Assembly (NCBI GenBank): GCA_003159055.1
Contig: PMLH01000508.1
Span: 1-9,989, forward strand
DNA from: Myxococcales bacterium
GTDB taxonomy: Bacteria > Myxococcota > Polyangia > Fen-1088
Direction: 5' to 3'
Length of the DNA stretch: 9,989 nt
Position numbers and translations under genes: made by a program. Within the stretch, counting starts at the first letter, position 1; each line of letters opens with the position of its first letter. The notes under the pieces were generated by a model. It worked only from the letters and a program-made list of their open reading frames with translations, was not told the DNA's origin and searched no databases. Positions 1 through 5,926 of the stretch are shown one piece after another.

Positions 1-522
1 CATGGACTGGAACTCCTTCTTCTTCGCACAGACCGAGCACCACTGCGGCATGCGAACGTGCGCGGTGGACTTTCGATCTTGCACCATCGGACACTGGCGA
101 AAACTCTCGATGACGGATGGACAAGCGCCCAGGAACTCGAAGAAACGCACCATGCGCACCATGGCCTCGTCGGTCAGGCTGTGCTCCATGGCGCAGGCCT
201 GCTCGCTGGCCGCCTCGGCCGGCATGCTCAGAACTTCCTCGAAAAATCGGGTGAGCAGACGATGGCGCGAGAAGACCCGCCGCCCGGCCTTTTCGCCCTC
301 GGGCGTAAGGGCGATGTACTCGCGCCGCTCGTAGCGCACCAGATCGAGCTCGGCCAGCTTGCGAAGCGCGATGGAAACCGAGGCGGCCTTCACGTCGCGC
401 GCGCGCGCCACGTCCTTGACGCGGGCAAAGCCCTGCTCCTGCACCAGCAGGTAGATGGTTTCGAGGTAGTCCTCCAGCGAGGAGCTGATTTCCTGGTCGA
501 CAGTGTTAGCCGCTGGAGCCAT
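1..522 (-). CDS. DtxR/MntR-family metal-dependent transcriptional regulator (3' end beyond window)
   Basis: This is a cytoplasmic repressor that binds DNA when loaded with Fe2+ or Mn2+ and normally controls metal uptake or storage genes. The window holds the first 174 codons; the reading frame stays open to base 1. Residues about 15-75 form the winged-helix domain (SSLEDYLETIYLL, then VKDVARARDVKAASVS as the helix-turn-helix and a wing ending LTPEGE). Residues 80-135 are the metal-binding/dimerisation domain. Visible ligands are D18 and E21 (matching MntR D8/E11), H87, and C110-x-x-E113-H114 (matching DtxR C102/E105/H106). The positions matching DtxR ancillary ligands E83 and H98 are T91 and S106. 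A Cys-bearing tail follows (C134, C144, C162, C165). The ATG at 522 has no Shine-Dalgarno but sits just behind a promoter and operator. Family assignment is secure; iron versus manganese preference is not. Confidence 0.93.
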   Translation of the reverse strand, partial: MAPAANTVDQEISSSLEDYLETIYLLVQEQGFARVKDVARARDVKAASVSIALRKLAELDLVRYERREYIALTPEGEKAGRRVFSRHRLLTRFFEEVLSMPAEAASEQACAMEHSLTDEAMVRMVRFFEFLGACPSVIESFRQCPMVQDRKSTAHVRMPQWCSVCAKKKEFQSM

Positions 523-558
523 TGTTAGCTAAGGCTAACAGCCGCAGCTAACACTGTC
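499..558. promoter_or_regulatory. Nested inverted-repeat operator, probably for the DtxR-family regulator
   Basis: Four copies of one 7-mer are seen: TGTTAGC at 504-510 and 523-529, and its complement GCTAACA at 534-540 and 547-553. The inner pair forms TGTTAGCTAAGGCTAACA (523-540), with perfect 7-bp arms. The outer pair extends to perfect 12-bp arms, GACAGTGTTAGC (499-510) and GCTAACACTGTC (547-558). Positions 525-540 match 13 of 16 bases of the known DtxR/IdeR iron box core TTAGGTTAGGCTAACC. The left outer arm lies inside the regulator's coding sequence (codons 5-8), while the right part covers its predicted -10 and part of its -35. Inferred role: metal-dependent autorepression. The multiple half-sites suggest that more than one dimer binds. 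Confidence 0.8.
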
Positions 559-560
559 AA
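532..560 (-). promoter_or_regulatory. Sigma-70-like promoter of the DtxR-family gene
   Basis: On the minus strand a perfect TTGACA lies at 560-555. After a 17-bp spacer comes TAGCCT at 537-532, a weak -10 matching 3 of 6 bases. The expected transcription start is near 525, only about 3 nt before the ATG at 522. The mRNA would therefore be nearly leaderless, which agrees with the absence of a Shine-Dalgarno. The -10 lies entirely within the inner operator palindrome. The -35 is convincing; the -10 is inferred from spacing. Confidence 0.5.
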
Positions 561-588
561 TCCCAACTCGGCAGGGCTGCGCGGCTTG

Positions 589-1329
589 TCAGGGCTGCTT
601 CATCTTGGGCAAGAGCGCGGCAAAGAGCTTCTGCCACGGCCCCCAGGTGTGCCCGCCAGGAACCTCGACGACTTGGCTTGCCGGCATCTCCGCGGCGAGC
701 AAGCGGTGTGCACGCACGAACCTGTCGTCGGAACCGAAGCCAAGCAGAATCCGAGGGCAGCTTTCCGGCCGTGCCGTGCACGATTTCAGCCAGCGCCACA
801 GCTCACGCTGGTAGTCCTCGGGGTCGATCGATGGCGGCGGCACCCATTGGTGCAATCCGCCGGCAGCTTCGATTTCCGCAATCACGGGTTCATCGCCCAG
901 AAATGGCGCCACCAGCATCACCCCTGCGACCGACTTGGGATGTCGCTGGGCGTACAGAACCGTGCCAAGCCCCCCCATCGAAATGCCGGCAAGCCAAATG
1001 GCGCGATACCCGTGCGCCCGGGCGGGCTCGATCACGTCGACATCCAAACGCTCGGGCAGGTTGCGATGGATGTAGTACCCGAGCGTCGCATCGACGGCAA
1101 CCGCGTCGACACCGGGGCTGGTGTGGTTGACGATGTCGATGATGCCTTGCTCGGCAAAGCTGTGCGCGCGGGCGGCGCGGCCCGGCAAAAGGACCAGCAG
1201 ATCGTCGGCCGTGCCTTTCGCCGACGGATACCGAATCGTCGCCACGGGAGAGGGCGCGCGAAAAAACCACCCGCACGCAGTTGCACAGCACGCCACGACC
1301 AGAACCATGGCCGACCTTCGTACAGTCAT
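589..1329 (-). CDS. Alpha/beta-hydrolase fold lipoprotein
   Basis: This 246-aa protein is a predicted exported serine hydrolase; its substrate is unknown. The N-terminus has Arg4-Arg5, a hydrophobic stretch and cysteines at 14, 15 and 19 before the mature domain. That suits a lipoprotein signal, although the exact lipobox (VVAC or ATAC) is ambiguous. The hydrolase core begins near residue 42 (DDLLVLLPGR). The nucleophile elbow is G115-I-S117-M-G119-G. The probable acid is D201 or D202 (FGSDDRF), and H227 lies in the VPGGHTWGPW motif, so the catalytic triad is complete. An AGGAGG Shine-Dalgarno in the right place supports the ATG at 1329. That site overlaps the TAG of the upstream gene 14 nt away, so the two are probably translated from one mRNA. 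The antisense open frame over this region lacks any family signature. Confidence 0.88.
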   Translation of the reverse strand: MTVRRSAMVLVVACCATACGWFFRAPSPVATIRYPSAKGTADDLLVLLPGRAARAHSFAEQGIIDIVNHTSPGVDAVAVDATLGYYIHRNLPERLDVDVIEPARAHGYRAIWLAGISMGGLGTVLYAQRHPKSVAGVMLVAPFLGDEPVIAEIEAAGGLHQWVPPPSIDPEDYQRELWRWLKSCTARPESCPRILLGFGSDDRFVRAHRLLAAEMPASQVVEVPGGHTWGPWQKLFAALLPKMKQP

Positions 1330-1346
1330 GTTTCGCCCCCCTCCTA
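1330..1346 (-). promoter_or_regulatory. Shine-Dalgarno overlapping the upstream stop codon
   Basis: On the minus strand the stop TAG of the 477-aa gene runs straight into GAGG, giving TAGGAGGGGG about 8 nt before the hydrolase ATG. It is the strongest ribosome-binding site in the window. It fixes the hydrolase start at 1329 and implies that ribosomes ending the first gene can re-initiate on the second. Confidence 0.75.
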
Positions 1347-2777
1347 GCCACGTTTCGGCTGACCGAAGAAACCACGAGCCTTGATAATCTGCGCGATTTC
1401 CGCCGGCACCATGTGCTCCCAGCTCGCGTCGCCCAGCTTGATCAGCCGCAGCACCTCGCGCGGCAGGATGGGCAGCACCTTTGGATCGTGGTCGTCCAGT
1501 TGTGCGAGCGAGCCGCGCTCGAGCAGGTAGCGATAGAGTGGGGCGATCCCGGTGGGTAGCTCCAGGTTCGACGCGGTAACAACCTTGCTGCTCGGCAGAT
1601 CGAGCATCGGATAGACGAAGAGCTGCAGATCCTTGCCAAACAGGCGACCGACCGCTTCCAAGATGCCGCCGCCCAGGTTGGCGTAGTACTTCTCGTCGAA
1701 GATCTGCAGCACGCTGCCCACGCCGAGCACGAAGGCGATCGGCTCGCCGGTGCAGCGTCGCAAGTAGCCCGCCAGCCGGTAGTACTCGAAGTAGTCCGAG
1801 ATGAGAACGGTCTTTCCGGCCGCGCCCAAGACATCCGCTCGCTCCAGAAAATCGCGCGCGTCGATGGCACCATCTTCGCGCAGAAGATTGCGCATGCTGA
1901 TTTCCATGATCTCGACCAGCTCGGTCTCCGGTCGGGCGAGTGTCTTCGCGAAAGCCCTGCGCGCACAGCGCGACATGTCGATGTTGACCTTGGTGACCGG
2001 GCGAAAAGCCCCGCGCTGGACCAGCACCGGCTTGCGATGCAGCACTTCTGTTGGCTGAAGCACCTCGCCCTTCGAGTCGAACATCGCCGCCTGCGACAGC
2101 CCGAGTTGCACGAGCTTGAGGCTCATGAGGCGGTTGTCGACGTGGCGAAACTCGATGCCCGCGAATTGGATCATGTCGATCTCGATGCGGTCACTCGACA
2201 GATTGTCGAGCAGCGACTTCACGAGCAGATCGGGCTCGTGGTGCATGAAGAACGCACCGTAGAGCAGGTTGACCCCGACGATGCCGAGCGCCTCCTGCTG
2301 GAGGCTGGCCTCGCGATCGAGCATGCGCACGTGCATGACGATCTGACTTTCCTGGTCGCGCGGATGGGTCTGAAACTTCAGCCCCAACCAACCGTGCGAT
2401 TCCTTGTTGCTGCGAAAGCCCTTGGCCGCGACGGTGTCGGCGAAAACGAAAAACGCCGTCGTGTCGCCGCGCGCACCGCTGAGACGCTTCACGTTCTTCT
2501 CGTGCTCGTAATCGAGCATGTTTTGCAGGCGCTCACGCGAAACGTAGCGTTCGGTGTGACCGTAGATCGCATCGCTGACCGCCATGTCGTAGGCGGAGAT
2601 GCTCTTGGCGATCGTGCCCGACGCGCCGCCGACGCGAAAAAACCAGCGCGCCACCTCCTGACCGGCGCCAATCTCGGCGAAGGTTCCGTAGCGACGCGCA
2701 TCGAGGTTGATGGCGAGCGCCTTGCGGTGCGTGTCGAGAACTTCCGTGCTTGGAAAACCAGGCGTTGGCGTATGCAT
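1344..2777 (-). CDS. Conserved bacterial protein of unknown function (477 aa)
   Basis: I recognise this as a widespread, well-conserved bacterial family from its N-terminal signature YGTFAEIGAGQEVARWF (residues 30-46), followed by a conserved block around SAYDMAVSDAIYG. I do not know its function. Database names I recall for relatives (TonB-dependent receptor, nicotinate-nucleotide adenylyltransferase) fit nothing visible here: there is no signal peptide, beta-barrel pattern or adenylyltransferase HxGH motif. The protein looks soluble and cytoplasmic, with alternating hydrophobic strands and helices throughout and a segment near the C-terminus rich in conserved-looking Gly and Tyr (KYYANLGGGILEAVGRLFG). 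The ATG at 2777 is preferred, with GGGGG a few bases upstream. An in-frame TTG at 2816 would add 13 residues unlike the rest of the protein. It lies downstream of the glycosyltransferase and directly precedes the hydrolase. Confidence 0.85.
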   Translation of the reverse strand: MHTPTPGFPSTEVLDTHRKALAINLDARRYGTFAEIGAGQEVARWFFRVGGASGTIAKSISAYDMAVSDAIYGHTERYVSRERLQNMLDYEHEKNVKRLSGARGDTTAFFVFADTVAAKGFRSNKESHGWLGLKFQTHPRDQESQIVMHVRMLDREASLQQEALGIVGVNLLYGAFFMHHEPDLLVKSLLDNLSSDRIEIDMIQFAGIEFRHVDNRLMSLKLVQLGLSQAAMFDSKGEVLQPTEVLHRKPVLVQRGAFRPVTKVNIDMSRCARRAFAKTLARPETELVEIMEISMRNLLREDGAIDARDFLERADVLGAAGKTVLISDYFEYYRLAGYLRRCTGEPIAFVLGVGSVLQIFDEKYYANLGGGILEAVGRLFGKDLQLFVYPMLDLPSSKVVTASNLELPTGIAPLYRYLLERGSLAQLDDHDPKVLPILPREVLRLIKLGDASWEHMVPAEIAQIIKARGFFGQPKRG

Positions 2778-2814
2778 GGTGGCCCCCAATGATTGACGCC
2801 GCCGCCCGGAAGTC

Positions 2815-2845
2815 AAGACAAGGCATTCGCCGCCTTGATGGTCTT
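2815..2845 (-). terminator. Hairpin between glycosyltransferase and 477-aa gene (weak terminator or attenuator)
   Basis: Just after the glycosyltransferase stop the minus strand can fold a perfect 6-bp stem, CAAGGC/GCCTTG, with a 7-nt loop (2819-2837). An outer AAGA/TCTT pairing is separated by a 4-nt bulge. It is followed by TCTTGACTTCC rather than a clean U-tract, so it would at best be a leaky terminator. The next gene starts about 40 nt further on. Confidence 0.3.
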
Positions 2846-2849
2846 CAAA

Positions 2850-3887
2850 TCAGAAGATCAGGTCCTTCACGAAATGCTTGGAATTCGGCGAATAGCGGGT
2901 GTAGCCACCGCGTGCCAGCTCGCTCAACGCCCGTAGCACACGCTTGGGTCGCGAGGGCTCTTCGGCGATTTCCAGTCTGCGCTTCTGATGCTCGACCTTC
3001 TCGTCGAGCATCACCAGGTATCGCGGATCGCGAACCTGTGTGGCGAATCCCTGCAGGCGCTCTCGCGCCAACACAAACCGATCATAGGTCAGACGATAGT
3101 GCGAGGGCCCAAGCGCGCGGGCCCTGTCGTACAGCTCGCGCCAGCTGAGCTTCTTGCCGCCGATCTGTTGGGCCGCATGTTGCCGGTACTGGACCAGCGG
3201 CCGTGCGACCAGCCCAACCGGCGCCAACGCACCAACGATCACGGCGATCCACCCGTCATGGATCCAAATCTCCGGAATGGGCAAGATGAACGGCCGCAGG
3301 TCCGCGCGAAGCATCATGGTCGCGCCGGTCACCAGCCACTGCCGTAGCAGCACCTCGAAAGAACGGCCTCGGCGGACCTGCCGGCGCGCCAAGCCACCGA
3401 ATTGGATACCCTCCCACATCGTGTGACCAAGCGGCCGCAGCGCCTCGTCCACGATCTGGGCGTCGCTGAATACCAGTCCGCGCGCCGGCTCGACATCGAA
3501 GGCCGCCTCGTTGGCAGCGAGCTTCTCCGGCAACCAGACGTCGTCCTGGTCCGAGGTCGCGATGAGCTCGCCCGCGCAAAGGCCGATCGCCTTCTCGAAA
3601 TTCTTGGTCGAGCCCAGCGTGGTCGGATTGCGCTCGAGCCGCACCGAAAAGGGCGCGCGCCTGGCAAAACGCTCGAGGATCGCGAGGGTGTCGTCCGTCG
3701 AGCCGTCGTCGCACGCAACCAACTCGGCAGGTTGCCGGGTCTGGGCCAAGATGCTTTCGAGCTGTGCCTCGAGGTAGCGCCCGCCGTTGTAGGTACAGAG
3801 CGCGACCGAAATCCGGCGCGGCGAACCATCGAGCGAGCTCGCCGGTGCCGAGACGTCGCCAGCAGGATTGGAGAGAGGCAGCATCAT
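2850..3887 (-). CDS. Family 2 glycosyltransferase (GT-A fold), rhamnosyltransferase-like
   Basis: This 345-aa cytoplasmic glycosyltransferase probably transfers a nucleotide-activated sugar during synthesis of a surface polysaccharide or lipopolysaccharide. The GT2 core starts at residue 26 (ISVALCTYNGGRYL) and has the nucleotide-binding DDGSTD motif at 60-65. The metal-binding region is SDQDDVW (112-118). Further along come SDAQIVDE, IHDGWIAVIVGALAPVG and a YRQH motif, the arrangement seen in GT2 enzymes such as rhamnosyltransferases of O-antigen clusters. The acceptor and sugar cannot be read from sequence. No convincing membrane span is seen, and the last 100 residues are basic and helical. 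The double ATG at 3887/3884 is chosen because it precedes the domain by about 25 residues. The frame stays open to 4655, but that extension overlaps another likely gene and has no domain. Ribosome-binding signals are weak (GAGG about 12 nt upstream). Confidence 0.92.
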   Translation of the reverse strand: MMLPLSNPAGDVSAPASSLDGSPRRISVALCTYNGGRYLEAQLESILAQTRQPAELVACDDGSTDDTLAILERFARRAPFSVRLERNPTTLGSTKNFEKAIGLCAGELIATSDQDDVWLPEKLAANEAAFDVEPARGLVFSDAQIVDEALRPLGHTMWEGIQFGGLARRQVRRGRSFEVLLRQWLVTGATMMLRADLRPFILPIPEIWIHDGWIAVIVGALAPVGLVARPLVQYRQHAAQQIGGKKLSWRELYDRARALGPSHYRLTYDRFVLARERLQGFATQVRDPRYLVMLDEKVEHQKRRLEIAEEPSRPKRVLRALSELARGGYTRYSPNSKHFVKDLIF

Positions 3888-4012
3888 CGAGGCTGCCTCA
3901 CCATACACCGAAGCCGTGCCGCCCGACCACTCACCGGTGCATCTTCCGCGAGGGACGCGACCAACAGGTGGCAGGCCCGCGAGCGACGAGCCTGTGCCAT
4001 GGCCTTCGTCCG

Positions 4013-4291
4013 CTACGAAGGCGCCGGCTTGGGCTTCTCGGCTGTCAGCACCTCGGCTTCGGAACCCTGCGACTCGGGCCGCGTTTGCGGGGAGAGCTCC
4101 GACATCTCGCCGGCTCTTGCTCGGAGCGCCGCCGCTTCGGTGGCCAAGCGCCTCTCGCAAGACTCCCATCGTTCCTGGGTGCAGTCGACCTCGCGACACG
4201 CCTCGCATGCATCGAGGCGCGGCGGAACGTCTTGTACGACGCCCGCGCTGAGACGCTGCCAGAGCTTGCCAAACCAAGATTGAGAACGCAT
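4013..4291 (-). CDS. Small Cys-containing hypothetical protein (92 aa)
   Basis: I assign no function. The protein opens with an amphipathic basic segment (SWFGKLWQRL). It then has a cluster of four cysteines in CEACREVDCTQERWESC, spaced C-x2-C-x4-C-x7-C, which could bind a metal or form disulfides. A charged, probably helical Glu/Arg/Ala segment follows, and the tail is polar and Pro/Lys-rich (AEKPKPAPS). About three quarters of third codon positions are G or C, as in the neighbouring genes, which supports real coding. The ATG at 4291 lacks a clear Shine-Dalgarno. Two other minus-strand frames are also open across this stretch but show no such pattern. It precedes the glycosyltransferase by 125 nt on the same strand and may head that gene group. 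Confidence 0.5.
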   Translation of the reverse strand: MRSQSWFGKLWQRLSAGVVQDVPPRLDACEACREVDCTQERWESCERRLATEAAALRARAGEMSELSPQTRPESQGSEAEVLTAEKPKPAPS

Positions 4292-4433
4292 CGCAAAAGC
4301 GCTGCTTGGACACTGCAGCAGGCCGAGCTTGGTTCAATGTCCGCCAGAAGACAAGCGGTTTTGCCCAGACGGTACATTCTGCCACGCGCCCGTCGACGTC
4401 TGGCACCAGTCGCGATACTGTGTCCGGGCTACC
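4292..4433. promoter_or_regulatory. Divergent intergenic region
   Basis: This gap of about 140 bp separates the leftward gene group from the rightward outer-membrane gene pair and must hold promoters for both. I found no promoter of good consensus. A TTGAAC on the minus strand at 4337-4332 has no fitting -10. A GCTGC/GCAGC inverted repeat with a 9-nt loop (4301-4319) is the only symmetry noted, and it may be chance. If the barrel gene starts further upstream than chosen here, the region shrinks accordingly. Confidence 0.4.
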
Positions 4434-5921
4434 GTGTTGCTCCGCCGCCGAAAGACACTGACGACCTGGATCCTGGGCGCGACCGCCGTCGGCTTGCTTG
4501 GCACCCGCGCTGTCGCCGGTCCGCTGGACGACTCGCACGTCGGGGACACGGGCTTTTCTGGACCAACCACCGGAGACCTGACCGCCGTCTATTGGAACCC
4601 GGCGGGACTCGGCCTTCTGCAGGGTCCGCAAATGATCCTCAGCGGAAGCTTGCAAACCACCTCGGTGTCGGTGGACCGATCATCGATCGATCCGCAAACC
4701 GGAACCAATCCGGGTAGCACGAGCTTCCCAAGCGCGAAAGGCAGCGCGACCCGGCAGCCATTCGGCTGGCCGCTCGGGCCGAATGGATTTTTCGCCTTGG
4801 GCGCGGGCATCGGCCGGCGCTTCGGCATCGCGGTGGCGATGTATTCCCCCTTCACCACCAAGCTCGACATGTCGGCCAGCGCGGACGCGCCCGCCCGCTA
4901 TCACCTGGTCAGCATGGAGATGAACCACATCGCCCTGACCCCCGGCCTTGCCATCCACGCATCGGATTCGATCGAAATAGGGCTTGTTGCGCCGGGCTTC
5001 CTGTTTCCAACCACGCATCTGGTGTTCGACCAGGACACGGCGATGGGCAATGCGACGCTGAGCCAGACGCTGGGCACGGAAAACCCATCTGCCGCCGCTC
5101 GCTACGATGTGGCCACGCGGGGCCTCATCGCACCGTCGTACTTCCTCTCGGTCGGGGCGGCCTACCATCGCGGACGGCTTGCCCTGGGCGTCGCCTACAC
5201 CAGTGCCCCACTTGGCAGCGGCGGCGCCATGACCCTGCCCTTGGACAGCGTGCAGATTCAATTGCCGTCCACGGCGGGCAACCAAACCTTGTGTCCCGCC
5301 AACACGACAGGCAACTGCCTGGTGGGGCAGATGAGCTACCACCTGCCTTCCATCTACAGTTTGGGGGCCAGTTTGCAGGCCTCGCGACACTGGTCGGTGA
5401 CGGGCATGGCGCGATGGCTGCGCTACGGCAGCCACGACAAGGTCACCATCCTCATTGCTGGGCCGGCCTCGCAACAAACCCTCGGAACCATCGTCCCCGA
5501 CCACGTTGTCCTGTACCGTGGGTTCGTGGACAGCCTGGACCTGCGCGGCCGCGTCGCCTACGAGAGCAAGGAATACCGCGTGGGCGGTACGTTTCGTGTG
5601 GAAACCAGCGCGGTTCCGGCAAGCCACGTCAACCCCGCCGCCATCGATGGCACCAAACTGGAACCGTCAATGGCCGCGGAAATGCGGATCTGGCGGCAGA
5701 TTCGCCTGGGCGCCAACTACGCATTCATGTGGATGCTCCCGGTCGACACGGGAACGTCGGCCTTCGACCCAACCGCAGCCTCGGCCTGCAACGCGGCCGG
5801 CGGCGACCTGTCGGCGCCCGCGTGCCAGGCGCGCATGAACGGACAAGCGCGGCCGAGCGCCGCGGGCACCTACCACCTCTGGCGGCAGACACTGTCGGTG
5901 TACACGACGATTGGACTTTGA
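4434..5921 (+). CDS. OmpP1/FadL-family outer-membrane beta-barrel transporter
   Basis: This predicted 14-strand outer-membrane channel belongs to the family that takes up long-chain fatty acids or other hydrophobic compounds. From the chosen GTG, residues 1-28 form a signal peptide: basic RRRK, then TLTTWILGATAVGLLGT, with cleavage expected after RAVA. The N-terminal hatch signature GDLTAVYWNPAGLG follows at 47-60. The remaining protein is a run of alternating beta-strands with GG turns, ending in an outer-membrane-type C-terminus (LSVYTTIGL). Two close cysteine pairs, C287/C295 and C452/C464, lie in probable loops and may form disulfides. The open frame begins at a TTG at 4329, but that extension is not a signal sequence. 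Neither GTG 4434 nor TTG 4437 has a good Shine-Dalgarno, so the exact start is uncertain. The mature length of about 465 aa fits the family. A lipoprotein gene follows 5 nt later. Confidence 0.88.
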   Translation: MLLRRRKTLTTWILGATAVGLLGTRAVAGPLDDSHVGDTGFSGPTTGDLTAVYWNPAGLGLLQGPQMILSGSLQTTSVSVDRSSIDPQTGTNPGSTSFPSAKGSATRQPFGWPLGPNGFFALGAGIGRRFGIAVAMYSPFTTKLDMSASADAPARYHLVSMEMNHIALTPGLAIHASDSIEIGLVAPGFLFPTTHLVFDQDTAMGNATLSQTLGTENPSAAARYDVATRGLIAPSYFLSVGAAYHRGRLALGVAYTSAPLGSGGAMTLPLDSVQIQLPSTAGNQTLCPANTTGNCLVGQMSYHLPSIYSLGASLQASRHWSVTGMARWLRYGSHDKVTILIAGPASQQTLGTIVPDHVVLYRGFVDSLDLRGRVAYESKEYRVGGTFRVETSAVPASHVNPAAIDGTKLEPSMAAEMRIWRQIRLGANYAFMWMLPVDTGTSAFDPTAASACNAAGGDLSAPACQARMNGQARPSAAGTYHLWRQTLSVYTTIGL

Positions 5922-5926
5922 GCCCG

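Noticed and set aside
58..528. 156-codon plus-strand frame opposite the DtxR-family gene
   Set aside because: The minus strand reads a clear DtxR winged helix with metal ligands; the plus-strand frame has no recognisable feature.
586..1347. 253-codon open frame on the plus strand opposite the hydrolase gene
   Set aside because: It has no domain or signal, while the opposite strand has a lipoprotein signal, a GxSxG nucleophile, a His motif and AGGAGG. It is a GC-rich antisense shadow.
2037..2792. 251-codon plus-strand open frame opposite the 477-aa gene
   Set aside because: His/Leu/Arg-rich composition with no family pattern; it mirrors a strongly conserved gene on the other strand.
3888..4655. 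In-frame N-terminal extension of the glycosyltransferase to 4655
   Set aside because: The extension is low-complexity and Arg/Gly/Ser-rich, overlaps the small Cys protein and the barrel gene, and the GT2 domain starts normally 25 residues after the ATG at 3887.
3764..4717. 317-codon plus-strand open frame across the divergent region
   Set aside because: Extremely Arg/Pro/Ala-rich, overlaps three better-supported genes and has no domain.
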